From: Fulvimarina sp.
GTDB taxonomy: Bacteria > Pseudomonadota > Alphaproteobacteria > Rhizobiales > Rhizobiaceae
Direction: 5' to 3'
Length of the DNA stretch: 62,082 bases
Assembly (NCBI GenBank): GCA_002700095.1
Contig: PACL01000068.1
Location: 1-62,082, forward strand
Of this stretch, positions 39,705 to 48,775 are shown piece by piece. The notes below the pieces were generated by a model, which searched no databases, was not told where the DNA came from, and saw only the letters and a program-made list of their open reading frames with translations. The first letter of the stretch is position 1. Every line of letters begins with the position of its first letter. Both the position numbers and the translations under genes were made by a program.

Positions 39705-39715
39705 CGGCAGATCAG

Positions 39716-40120
39716 CTAGTCGTCGCTGTCGCCACGTGCATGTATCGCCTCGACGAGCGCCTGGCGCTCCGGGCCGTCAGGGCCACGGAGGACGTCGCGC
39801 TCCTGCGAGGAGACGGTGGTGCCGACGAAGCCCCGCTCGCGCATGCAGGCGATGGCGAGGCGATTCTTCGCCTTGGATCTCGCGACGCCGCGAATCGCGC
39901 CGGCGCCGAGATTGGCGGCCGCGCCTCCGGCGATGGCGCCGTCGGAGCTGCGTCCGCTGCGGACCTGATCCTGGGCGATATCCCAGCAGGCGCCGGCGAT
40001 CTCCTGCGTTTCCGCCCAGCTGACGCCCGGCCGCACGAAGTCGCGCGGTCCCGCGCAGCCCGCGACCAAGAGGGTCAGCGAGACGACGGCGCCGGAGCGT
40101 ATGGCACGAGCGTGAAGCAT
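39716..40120 (-). CDS. Small lipoprotein, unknown function
   Basis: A 134-residue protein with a lipoprotein signal (VVSLTLLVAGC; cysteine at about 22). The mature part has a glycine/alanine-rich central helix (GAIAGGAAANLGAGAIRG), reminiscent of glycine-zipper proteins, and two further cysteines (GACWDIA, ACMRERG). Residues KAKNRLAIACMRERGF resemble a motif in small rhizobial envelope lipoproteins. ATG at 40118-40120 begins the signal. Confidence 0.7.
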   Translation of the reverse strand: MLHARAIRSGAVVSLTLLVAGCAGPRDFVRPGVSWAETQEIAGACWDIAQDQVRSGRSSDGAIAGGAAANLGAGAIRGVARSKAKNRLAIACMRERGFVGTTVSSQERDVLRGPDGPERQALVEAIHARGDSDD

Positions 40121-40219
40121 CGACTGGCGATTCCCGAAGCGTCGCCCAGACATGACGGGGCGACGGGACCGATCTGGTCCCTCGCCCCGAAAGTCGTCAA
40201 CGAGCGGCCTTGCGGCTGA

Positions 40220-40525
40220 TCAGGCGGCGGCGGTGGTCGCGGTCTCGCCGACCTTCTTGGCGATCTGGCGCTTCAGAAGCTTGGCCCGCTGGGACAGATC
40301 CGTCTCGCTGGCCTTCATCAGGAAGGCATCGAGGCCGCCGCGATGCTCGACCGTGCGGAGCGCATGGGCCGAGACGCGCAGCCGGAAACGCTGGCCGAGC
40401 GCGTCGGAGATCAGCGTGACGTTGCACAGGTTGGGCAGGAAGCGCCGACGCGTCTTGTTGTTGGCGTGGGACACGTTGTTGCCGGTCAGGACGGCCTTGC
40501 CGGTCAGTTCGCAAGCGCGTGACAT
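40220..40525 (-). CDS. rpmB: Ribosomal protein L28
   Basis: The 101-residue protein has the L28 start [32 protein letters not shown] and the usual alphaproteobacterial C-terminal extension. L28 is a 50S protein. It is divergent from the DUF3108 gene, a conserved arrangement in Rhizobiales. Confidence 0.98.
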   Translation of the reverse strand: MSRACELTGKAVLTGNNVSHANNKTRRRFLPNLCNVTLISDALGQRFRLRVSAHALRTVEHRGGLDAFLMKASETDLSQRAKLLKRQIAKKVGETATTAAA

Positions 40526-40800
40526 CGGATCACCTTTCAGGATATCGCCAAATCAATCGGGAGCGCGCCGCCGTATGAACGGCGCGATCATCGCTTGGTG
40601 GCATGATCGGGAAAATCCCGCGCTTCATAGTCGCGATCGCCCGAAGCGTCAAGTTTTTGCGAAGCTTCCGGATGAACACGCGGTTGTGGCCCGGCCCACC
40701 TCGCCAAGCCCGCCGGCATCGCTATAGACTCGCTGCATCCATCATCTGCCGGAAGTGTTCCGGCAGACGTTCCGACCTCTCAACGGATGCGGCCCGCCCC

Positions 40801-41592
40801 ATGCGCCTTGCGCGATTCGCCACCACCCTCGCCGCCCTCTGCGGCCTGACCCTGTCCCTCCAGCAGGCGGGCGCCGCGCCCCGCCAGACCGTGACCACCG
40901 AATACGGCATGGCGCTGATCGGCCTGATCATCGGCAAGGCGACGTTCGACACCGTGATCGACGAGCGTTCCTTCTCCGTAAAGGGCCAGATGTCCTCGGC
41001 CGGCCTCGGCTCGCTCGTGTCGCGCACCGGCGGCACCAGCGAGGTCTCCGGCAGCGTCACGCAGCGGGGATTCTCGGCGACGCGCTACGGCCTCGACTAC
41101 ACCTCCGACGGCAAGCGCTGGAAGAGCGACGTGCGCTTCCGCTCCGGCCGGGTGTCGGCCTCCGAGGTCAGCCCGAAGCGCTCGCGCAACGAGAAGCCCT
41201 CTTATATTCCGGTCCAGCGCTCGCAGCTCGCCTCCGTCGTCGATCCGCTCTCCGGCCTGATGATCCGCAGCGGCGATGCCGCCAGCGTCTGCAGGCGCAC
41301 CCTGCCGCTCTATGACGGCTGGTCGCGCCTCGACCTGCGGCTGTCGTCTGCCGGCAGCCAGCGCGTCTCGCTCACCGGCTACAGCGGCAATGCGCAGGTC
41401 TGCAACGTGCGGATCGCCCCGGTCAGCGGCTACGACCGCAACTCCAAGGGCCTGAAATTCCTGCAGGGCCAGACCATCGAACTGTGGTTCGCGCCGATCG
41501 CCCGGCCGGACGTCTATGTCCCGGTCTATGCCAGGATCCCGACGACCATCGGACCGCTGACGCTGCGGGCGACCTCCGTCACGGTCAAGTAG
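40801..41592 (+). CDS. DUF3108 periplasmic protein
   Basis: The 263-residue protein has a signal peptide (MRLARFATTLAALCGLTLSLQQAGA) and a beta-rich domain of the DUF3108 type: EYGMALIGLIIGKATFDTVID, SEVSPKRSRNEKPSYIPV. The paired cysteines (SVCRRT, AQVCNV) may form a disulfide. Function is not established. ATG at 40801 begins the signal peptide. It is divergent from rpmB. Confidence 0.78.
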   Translation: MRLARFATTLAALCGLTLSLQQAGAAPRQTVTTEYGMALIGLIIGKATFDTVIDERSFSVKGQMSSAGLGSLVSRTGGTSEVSGSVTQRGFSATRYGLDYTSDGKRWKSDVRFRSGRVSASEVSPKRSRNEKPSYIPVQRSQLASVVDPLSGLMIRSGDAASVCRRTLPLYDGWSRLDLRLSSAGSQRVSLTGYSGNAQVCNVRIAPVSGYDRNSKGLKFLQGQTIELWFAPIARPDVYVPVYARIPTTIGPLTLRATSVTVK

Positions 41593-41760
41593 TTCGCCCG
41601 CCGCGGCCGGCCGAAGCGCCGGCCACCGCGCAGCACTGTCTTCAGATCACGAGATCTTCGATGACGGGCTGTGTTTTCCCGCTTCGTCGAAGGTGACAGA
41701 CTGGCGCTTTTCATCCATGGTCCGGGCTGCTTTGCTTCCCAGCCACGGATGCCGTCTGCC

Positions 41761-44091
41761 ATGAAGCTCGTTCTGGCGCTCGTCGCACTGGTCTTTGCCG
41801 TCCTCAGCTCTTCGCCTTCCTTTGCGGCAAACCGGGTTGCCCTCGTCATCGGCAACGATACCTATCTGCATCTGCGGGCCGGCAACCAGCTGGAGCGGGC
41901 CGGCACCGACGCCGCCGCGGTCGGCGACGCCCTGGAGAGCATCGGCTTCAAGGTCCTGCGCGGCCACAATCTCGCTCAACTCCAGATGCTGCAGATGATC
42001 CGCCAGCTGCGCGAGGCGGTGCGGCCCGGCGACATCGCCCTGGTCTTCTATGCCGGCCACGGCGTCGCCATCCAGGGCACCAACTACCTTCTGCCCACCG
42101 ACATCCGCCCCTCGACCGAAAGCCGCATCGCCGAATCGGCCATTCCGGAAACCCAGATCGAACAGGATCTTCTGGGCGCCGGCGCCCGCACCGGCATCCT
42201 GATTCTCGACGCCTGCCGCAACAACCCGTTCCCGCCGACGGCGCGCTCGATCGGCCGGTCGCGCGGCCTTGCCTCTTCCAGAGAGACGCCCGGCATCTTC
42301 AAGATGTTTTCGGCGGGCACCGGCCAGCTCGCCATCGAGACCCTCGGCACCGGCGACGACGATCCCAATTCGCTGTTCACGCGGGTGCTGCTCGGCGAAC
42401 TGGTGAAGCCGGAGCAGAGCCTGATCGACCTCACCTATGCGGTGAAGGGCCGGGTGCTGGATCTCTCCGGCGGCCGCCAGAGCCCCGCCTATTACGACGG
42501 CGGGTTCGCCAACGACGTCTATCTCGCCGGCCGCGCCGACCCGGTCGTGGCGGCCGCGCCGCCGCCGCCAGCGCAGCCAGTTCCACCAGCGCCGCCAGTG
42601 CAGGTAGCGCCACCAGTGCCGCCAGCACCCGCAGCGCCGGCAGCTCCGGCGACCGCACCCGAACCGCCCCAGCTCGCCTGCACCGGCGCGTCCGAGCATT
42701 TCGCCGTCGCCCAGAGGCTCGGCACCCGCGCCGCGCTGGAGGCGCATCTCGGCTTTTACGGCCAGTGTCCTTACGCGCCCTTCGCCCAGAGCCTCCTCGA
42801 CGGGATGGGGGCGGCCGCGTCCCCGCAGGCCCTCCTCGCCGCGCCGCCGGAGGTCGAGGGCGCCGCCCGTGTCGCGCGCGCCCGAAAGGCCGTCTCCGAC
42901 TGCGACCGTCTCGCCGCCAGCGACGCCGACCGCCGTCGCGGCATCCGCGGCGTCGCCTTCTCGGCGATCGACACCGCAAGGGCGATTCCCGCCTGCGAGG
43001 CCGCCGTCGCCGCGCGCCCCGACGACGCGCGGCTGCAGTACCAGTTCGGCCGGGCCCTCGAAGCCTCCGGCACCCGGCCGGACGACGTCGCTGCCGCCTA
43101 CCGCAGGTCCGCCAATCTCGGCTTTGCGCTGGCGCAGCTCAGCCTCGGCAGCCTCCATGCCGCCGGCAAGGGCGTGCCCCGGGACTATGCCGAGGCCGTG
43201 ACGCTGTTCCGCAAGGCCGCCGAGCACGAGCTGCCGGCCGCCGAGAACGCTCTCGCCGGCATGTATGAGAGGGGCCTCGGCGTGCCGCCCGACGTCACCG
43301 CGGCGCTGATCTGGTACGAACGCGCCGCCGCCAACGGCCATCTCGCCGCCCATGGCAACGCCGCCCGCATCCTCACCGGCAATGTCTTCGGCAAGACCAC
43401 TCACTACGCCCGCGCCGCCGACCACTGGCGCACCGCGGCCGCGGCCGGCGACACCGATGCCGCCCTGAAGCTCGCCGTGGCGATCCGAGACGGCCAGGTG
43501 GCGCCACGCTCGGGCGAGGAGATGATGGAGAGCTTCGACGCCGCCGCCCGCACCGGCCGCGCCGACGCCCTCCTCGCTCTGGCCGAGATCCATCTCGACC
43601 GGCGCCACTTCCGAGACGCGCTCGATCTCGCCTACCGCGCCTATGACGTCGCGTCCGCGGCGGACATCGCCAGCGAGAACGGCTGGCCGCCGCTGCAATT
43701 CCTGTCGGCCTCGCTGATCGTCAAGGTCGTGCGCCAGGCGCGCACGCTGCCCCGCTCCCACCGCGAATACGAGACTTTCCGCCGGGACTTCGCCGGCGCC
43801 GGCTTCCGGCGCTTCACGGTTCCGGCCACCTGCGCCGGCTCAAAGATCGCCTTCTCCGTCTATGCCTGGGACTGGTCCCGCGACACCGACATGGTGACGC
43901 CGCAACTGGAATGGCTGGAGAAGGCCAGGGGCTGCAGTGTTCCGGGTGGGATCGCCGCCAGCTTCCGCAGCGCCTTCGAACTCGCGAGAGACCGCAATGT
44001 CGGCTATGGCGACCTCATCGCCACGACCCTGCGCGACGCCCGCAAGATGCCGGCCGGCGACACCGTCGACATGGCCCGCGACACGCCCTGA
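41761..44091 (+). CDS. Periplasmic caspase-like (C14) protein with Sel1 repeats
   Basis: This 776-residue protein has a signal peptide (residues 1-22), a caspase-like p20 domain with both catalytic residues, H100 (FYAGHG) and C152 (LDACRNNPF), a Pro/Ala linker (about 262-303), then helical Sel1-like repeats (LGFALAQLSLGSLHAAGKGVP; ALAGMYERGLGVPP) and a C-terminal region with paired cysteines. It should be an exported cysteine peptidase or scaffold. Partner and substrate are unknown. ATG at 41761 starts the signal peptide; an upstream in-frame start lacks sense. Confidence 0.82.
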   Translation: MKLVLALVALVFAVLSSSPSFAANRVALVIGNDTYLHLRAGNQLERAGTDAAAVGDALESIGFKVLRGHNLAQLQMLQMIRQLREAVRPGDIALVFYAGHGVAIQGTNYLLPTDIRPSTESRIAESAIPETQIEQDLLGAGARTGILILDACRNNPFPPTARSIGRSRGLASSRETPGIFKMFSAGTGQLAIETLGTGDDDPNSLFTRVLLGELVKPEQSLIDLTYAVKGRVLDLSGGRQSPAYYDGGFANDVYLAGRADPVVAAAPPPPAQPVPPAPPVQVAPPVPPAPAAPAAPATAPEPPQLACTGASEHFAVAQRLGTRAALEAHLGFYGQCPYAPFAQSLLDGMGAAASPQALLAAPPEVEGAARVARARKAVSDCDRLAASDADRRRGIRGVAFSAIDTARAIPACEAAVAARPDDARLQYQFGRALEASGTRPDDVAAAYRRSANLGFALAQLSLGSLHAAGKGVPRDYAEAVTLFRKAAEHELPAAENALAGMYERGLGVPPDVTAALIWYERAAANGHLAAHGNAARILTGNVFGKTTHYARAADHWRTAAAAGDTDAALKLAVAIRDGQVAPRSGEEMMESFDAAARTGRADALLALAEIHLDRRHFRDALDLAYRAYDVASAADIASENGWPPLQFLSASLIVKVVRQARTLPRSHREYETFRRDFAGAGFRRFTVPATCAGSKIAFSVYAWDWSRDTDMVTPQLEWLEKARGCSVPGGIAASFRSAFELARDRNVGYGDLIATTLRDARKMPAGDTVDMARDTP

Positions 44092-44224
44092 CCAGTTCCG
44101 ACGACAGGCCTGCGCTGTTCGCGCAAGGCTCGGTGGCGTTGGCCGCGCACTTGGCGGGTTGCGGATGCGAAGGCTCGGGGCGGCGAGTCGCGCCGCGTCA
44201 TGTTCCCCTCGCTTCCCCTGCCCG

Positions 44225-46039
44225 TCAGGCATGCTCGGCGATCACCAGGAGAAAGGCCGGGCCGTAGCGGTCGAGCTTGGCGGCGCCGACGCCCGGCACA
44301 TTGGCCATCTCGGCCCGCGACGTCGGCCGCGCCGCCGCCAGCTCGATCAGCGTCTTGTCGTGAAAGATCACGTAGGGCGGCACGTTCTGCAGCCGGGCGA
44401 TCTCCATCCGCTTCTGGCGCAACAGCTGGAACAGGTCGCGGTCCGCCTCTGCAACGACGGCGGCAGGCCCTGGCCCCGACGCCGCCTTGCCGCGCCGGGC
44501 GCGCGGTGCCGGCGGCACCCGCAGCATCAGCACCGGCTTGTCGCGCAGGAACTCCCGGCCGGCCTCGGCGATCGACAGGCCACCATGGCCGGCGAGATCG
44601 ACGGCGACGAGGCGCAGCGCGATCAGCTGGCGCAGGATCCCCCGCCACATCCGGCTGTCGTGCTCCTTGCCGATGCCGAAGGTGGAGATCTTGTCGTGGC
44701 CGAACTGGGCGATGCGCTCGTTCTCCACCCCGAGCAGCACGTCGACGACATAGGCCTGCCCGAAGCGCTCGCCGGTCCGGTAGATGCAGGACAGCGCCTT
44801 CTGGGCCGCGATCGTGCCGTCGAACAGCTTCGGCGGCTCGGCGCAGGTGTCGCAGTTGCCGCAGGGCTCGCAGCGATCGCCGAAATAGGACAGGAGCACC
44901 TGCCGCCGGCAGCCCGCCGTCTCGGCAAGGCCGAGAAGCGCGTCGAGCTTGCCGCGCTCGGTCCGCTTGCGCTGCTCCGGCGCATCGGATTCTTCGATGA
45001 AGCGGGTGCGCAGCGCGACATCCTCGGCTCCGTAGAGCATCAGCGTGTGGGAGGGCAGCCCGTCGCGCCCGGCCCGGCCGGTCTCCTGGTAATAGGCCTC
45101 CATGCTGCCCGGCAGGTCGAGATGGGCGACGAAGCGCACGTCCGGCTTGTCGATGCCCATGCCGAAGGCGATCGTGGCCACCATGATCACCGCCTCGCCG
45201 TGCTGGAAGCGCTGCTGGTTGGCCTCCTTGTCGGCCTTCTCCATGCCGGCGTGATAGGTCAGTGAGTCGTAGCCCTCGGTGCGCAGCCAGGCGGCGGTCT
45301 CCTCGGTCTTCTTCTTCGACAGGCAGTAGACGATGCCGCTCTCGTCCTGGTGGCGCCTGAGGAAATCCTTCAGCTGCGCCCGCGGGTTGTCCTTCTCCTC
45401 GATGGCATAGCGGATGTTCGGCCGGTCGAAGCCGGCGATGAAGGCGTCCTCGTCCGTGATCTCCAGATGCGCCAGGATCTCGGCCCGGGTCGGCTCGTCC
45501 GCCGTCGCCGTCAGCGCCATGCGTGGCGTATCCGGAAACTGCTTCGCCAGGACGTCGAGCTGGCGGTAGGAGGGGCGGAAGTCGTGGCCCCACTGGGACA
45601 GGCAGTGGGCCTCGTCGATGGCGATCAGCGACAGCTTCGCCCGGGAAAGCCGCTCCAGCACCCCGCCGCGCAACAGCGTCTCAGGCGCCACGTAGAGAAG
45701 GTCGAGCGAGCCGGTCTCGATGGCGCTCCACAGGTCGCGCCGCTCGTCGGGCGGAAGGTCGGAGTTGAGCCCCGCCGCCCGCACCCCCGCCTGGCGCAGC
45801 GCCGCCACCTGGTCCGCCATCAGCGCCAGGAGCGGCGAGACGATCAGCCCCATGCCGGGCCGGGCTATGGCCGGGATCTGGTAGCACAGCGACTTGCCGC
45901 CCCCCGTCGGCATCAGGACGAAGGCGTTGCGGCCGGCGATCACATGCTCGACGATCCGCGCCTGCGGGCCGCGAAACGCGTCATAGCCATAGACGGTCTT
46001 GAGGATTTCGAGGGCTTTGGCGGTCATCGGCAGTCGCAT
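44225..46039 (-). CDS. recQ: ATP-dependent DNA helicase RecQ
   Basis: The 604-residue protein has the SF2 helicase core: Walker A PTGGGKS (44-50), DEAH (142-145), TATAD, and motif VI YYQETGRAGRDG. The RQC zinc site has its four cysteines (CRRQVLLSYFGDRCEPCGNCDTC region), and the winged helix and one HRDC domain (about 525-600) follow. It unwinds forked and recombination DNA 3'-5'. Two starts are possible (M1 or M5). No LexA box was seen upstream. Confidence 0.96.
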   Translation of the reverse strand: MRLPMTAKALEILKTVYGYDAFRGPQARIVEHVIAGRNAFVLMPTGGGKSLCYQIPAIARPGMGLIVSPLLALMADQVAALRQAGVRAAGLNSDLPPDERRDLWSAIETGSLDLLYVAPETLLRGGVLERLSRAKLSLIAIDEAHCLSQWGHDFRPSYRQLDVLAKQFPDTPRMALTATADEPTRAEILAHLEITDEDAFIAGFDRPNIRYAIEEKDNPRAQLKDFLRRHQDESGIVYCLSKKKTEETAAWLRTEGYDSLTYHAGMEKADKEANQQRFQHGEAVIMVATIAFGMGIDKPDVRFVAHLDLPGSMEAYYQETGRAGRDGLPSHTLMLYGAEDVALRTRFIEESDAPEQRKRTERGKLDALLGLAETAGCRRQVLLSYFGDRCEPCGNCDTCAEPPKLFDGTIAAQKALSCIYRTGERFGQAYVVDVLLGVENERIAQFGHDKISTFGIGKEHDSRMWRGILRQLIALRLVAVDLAGHGGLSIAEAGREFLRDKPVLMLRVPPAPRARRGKAASGPGPAAVVAEADRDLFQLLRQKRMEIARLQNVPPYVIFHDKTLIELAAARPTSRAEMANVPGVGAAKLDRYGPAFLLVIAEHA

Positions 46040-46113
46040 GGCAGGTCACGGGAACGACCTCCATAGCAGATTCGCCCCGCTCGCGGTGACGGGGGTTTTC
46101 GCGGCCTGAGGGT

Positions 46114-46551
46114 TCACGATCCTTCGGCAGGAGGGAACGTGCCGACCACCGGCGTCAGGCGGCACGTCCCGAGCGATGCGGCGCCCCCGGCCGGGTCCGA
46201 TCCGCAGAGGCGCAGACCGATTCCGGCCATCGCCGTCGTCGGCACCGCGCCGAAGACGGCTTCTCCCGCTGCGAGGAAGCGGGCAATGGCCCCGCGATCC
46301 GGCCCCGCCTTCGGCCCCGGTGTGTCTTCGCCGAAAACAGGACCGGGCGGAACGACGCTCTGGCCTGGAGCGGATGATCGGCCATGGGGATCCTCGGGAT
46401 CGACGGCGAGGGCTGCCCATCGATCATCGGAAAGCGGGCCGCCGAATGGTGCGGCGATCACGCAGATCCCCATGAAGACGGCAGCCATGAGGATGGCCGC
46501 GGGGTTGCCCGACCGCAGCACCTGATAGTCGTCGAGACGTCCCTGAAGCAT
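46114..46551 (-). CDS. Possible membrane-anchored hypothetical protein
   Basis: A 145-residue frame (MLQGRLDDYQVLRSGNPAAILMAAVFMGICVIAAPF...) with one N-terminal membrane segment (about 17-36) and a Pro/Gly-rich remainder. I recognise no family. It could encode a small inner-membrane protein; a frame on the other strand overlaps it, so the call is tentative. Confidence 0.4.
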   Translation of the reverse strand: MLQGRLDDYQVLRSGNPAAILMAAVFMGICVIAAPFGGPLSDDRWAALAVDPEDPHGRSSAPGQSVVPPGPVFGEDTPGPKAGPDRGAIARFLAAGEAVFGAVPTTAMAGIGLRLCGSDPAGGAASLGTCRLTPVVGTFPPAEGS

Positions 46552-46702
46552 CGTCGCCCTCCCCTATGGAGCGACGATTCTAGCGCCTGCTGGCCCGCCG
46601 GAGTTAGTCGCAGCATCCCACCGAGGACCGGCCGGATTGTGCCACCCGTTCCATTCCGCTCTGGTGTCGCGGACGTTGCGCCGCTTTTTTGCCCGTCCCG
46701 GC

Positions 46703-47665
46703 CTACAGCCCCTGCAGCCAGGCCGCGAACGGTCGCTCGCTCAGCGGCGGCTCCCCACGCTCGCCTGCGTCCGTCCCGTCGCGGGCAAGTCTGCGGACCT
46801 CGCTCGGCGTGCGGCCGAAGCGCTGGCGAAAGCTGCGAGAGAATTGCGACTCGCTGGCAAAGCCGAGGCCATGGGCGATGGTGCCGATGAGCCGCAGGTC
46901 GCGGCTGTCGCCGATCGCCCGGTAGGCCTGCTCCAGACGCCGCTCCAGGACATAGGCCGCCACTCCGCCGAACGGTTCGAAGAGCCGGTAGAGCGTCGAG
47001 CGGGACACGCCGATCCGCGCGACGATGAGGTCGGGCCCGAGACGCGGATCATGCAGGTTCTGGCGGATGAACTGCTGCGCCCGCAGCGTCACCGCCCGCG
47101 CCACGGCCGCGCGGCCGCGGTCGAGCGCCCGGGGCCGGCGGGACAAGGTGGCGCCGACCAGGTCGACCAGCGCGGTGGCGGTGCCGTCGGCCTGGTCCTG
47201 CCGCAGGGTCGGGGCGTGCTGGCTGAGAAGCCGGATGAAACCCTTGAGCAGCTCCGTCCCGGCATCCGGCACGATTCGCCCGTGCATCGTCTCGGCGTCG
47301 GGCACGACTTCGGTCATCACGTCGCGCGGCAGGATGATGGAGATGTTGTGCGGCGCAATCGGAGCGAAGTCGGCGAGCTCCTGGCCGAAATCCACGACGT
47401 TGAGCACCGTCTCCGTAGCAGTCGCATCCACCCGCAGCATGAAATGATCGAGCATGTCGGTGCGCAGCATCTTCTTGCGCCGGGCGAAGAAGAACGGGCT
47501 GGTCCGCATGTCGCTGACGATGACGCGGCCGAGATGCGTGCTCTCGACGCTGATGTCGAACGGCGCCTCGTCGCCGAACTGCGCTTCGAACATGACACCG
47601 ACGCGCTCGCTCCAGATGCCCCGGTCCGTCGACCGCAACAGTCGACTCGCAACGGCTGTGCTCAT
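46703..47665 (-). CDS. AraC-family transcriptional regulator
   Basis: The 320-residue protein has an N-terminal AraC-binding-domain-like half (DISVESTHLGRVIVSDMRTSP) and a C-terminal double HTH: VARIGVSRSTLYRLFEPFGGVAAYVLERRLEQAYRAI and IAHGLGFASESQFSRSFRQRFGRTPSEVR. This organisation is like the AraC/'binding-domain 35 (FeaR-type)' regulators of catabolic genes. Target genes cannot be told; the divergent lipoprotein gene is one candidate. ATG at 47663-47665 precedes the domain. Confidence 0.88.
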   Translation of the reverse strand: MSTAVASRLLRSTDRGIWSERVGVMFEAQFGDEAPFDISVESTHLGRVIVSDMRTSPFFFARRKKMLRTDMLDHFMLRVDATATETVLNVVDFGQELADFAPIAPHNISIILPRDVMTEVVPDAETMHGRIVPDAGTELLKGFIRLLSQHAPTLRQDQADGTATALVDLVGATLSRRPRALDRGRAAVARAVTLRAQQFIRQNLHDPRLGPDLIVARIGVSRSTLYRLFEPFGGVAAYVLERRLEQAYRAIGDSRDLRLIGTIAHGLGFASESQFSRSFRQRFGRTPSEVRRLARDGTDAGERGEPPLSERPFAAWLQGL

Positions 47666-48028
47666 TCCCGGCTGGTCCTCTTCATCCCGTCCTCGCCCGT
47701 TCCGCCGCCTCGCCGCCACGGCCCGATGCCGAATCGCGGCGGCCGCGACAGACTTGCTCCGCATCTGCGACCCCTGCGTTCGTGCCTGTCCCAGCGGAAT
47801 GAGACAGGGCGGCAAGAATGATAGCCCAGCGCGAGACGCCCTGAATATCCCCTCCGGTCGTGGATCATCTACTCTCGCCCCTGCTGCAACGGCGGTTCGG
47901 CCGGCGGCGGCGCGGGGCGCTGGCGGTCGTGCCGAACGCCGGGGGAGCCTTCCGCCTCCGAAGCGCCCGCGGGCCGGCCGCCGGCCGCCAGCCTTCGCCG
48001 CCGCCGCAGAGACACTTCCATTCGAGAG
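47666..48028. other. Divergent region between AraC regulator and lipoprotein gene
   Basis: About 360 bp. No RNA gene, convincing operator or additional reading frame was recognised. The lipoprotein SD (GAGAG) lies at its right end. Confidence 0.4.
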
Positions 48029-48637
48029 ATGATCGACATGATTCGCAGATACTGGCCCATCGTGCTGCCCCTGCTTCTTGCAGCGGCAGGTTGCCAGACG
48101 AGCGCGGAGGCGGTGAGCACCGTCAACGCTGCCTGGGTCGGGCGACCGGCGGACGACTTCTTCTCGCGCTACGGCGCGCCCTACGCCTCCTTCCCCCGTC
48201 AGGATGGCGGCGCGATCTATTCCTGGCGCGGCGGCGAGCAGACCCTGGCAGTCAACACCGCGCCGCGCCCGCCGGCCTTCCCTCCGTCTCCCTTCGGCAC
48301 CGCGCCGGCGGTGCAGCCCGCCTCGGCACCGCTCTTCGGCGACACGAAGTCCCGCACCACGTCCAATTCCTGGGTCCGCGCCGACGGCACCAAGGTGACG
48401 GAAACGCGGAGCCGAACCACCAGCGCCAGTGTCAACGTCGACACGACCAAGCTGATCGGCTCGCTCCTCGGCGCCGCCGCAGGGGCCTCCGCGGCGCCCA
48501 AACCCGCGACGCGCACGATCGTCTGCGAATTGTCGATCACCGCCGACCCGCAGGGTGTCATCACCGCCCTCAGCGTGAAGCGTGACACCGAAGGCGCGTT
48601 TCTCAGCCTGTCGCGCTGCGGCGAGATCCTGAAGTAG
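48029..48637 (+). CDS. Lipoprotein, unknown function
   Basis: The 202-residue protein has a lipoprotein signal (RYWPIVLPLLLAAAGCQTS). The mature region has a conserved-looking WVGRPADDFFSRYGAP (a 'distance-to-wall' motif seen in other small alphaproteobacterial lipoproteins), a Pro-rich linker and a C-terminal segment with two cysteines (IVCELSI, SLSRCGEIL). ATG at 48038 is as likely as 48029, since GAGAG is better spaced from it. Confidence 0.7.
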   Translation: MIDMIRRYWPIVLPLLLAAAGCQTSAEAVSTVNAAWVGRPADDFFSRYGAPYASFPRQDGGAIYSWRGGEQTLAVNTAPRPPAFPPSPFGTAPAVQPASAPLFGDTKSRTTSNSWVRADGTKVTETRSRTTSASVNVDTTKLIGSLLGAAAGASAAPKPATRTIVCELSITADPQGVITALSVKRDTEGAFLSLSRCGEILK

Positions 48638-48775
48638 CCAGCCCTTCGCGGTTGGCCCCCATCTTCGCCCTCGCGGCCGAAATGCCCCACCACGCCGCGA
48701 GGGGTCGAAGCACGATCGAGGCGGTCGGCGTGGCGGCAGAACCGCGAGCCACCGCCTCGATCGCAGCCTGCCGCC

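Noticed and set aside
42540..42663. Repetitive CCGCCAGCGCC-like tract
   Set aside because: This is the Pro/Ala linker of the caspase-like protein, a coding low-complexity segment, not a CRISPR or tandem-repeat locus.
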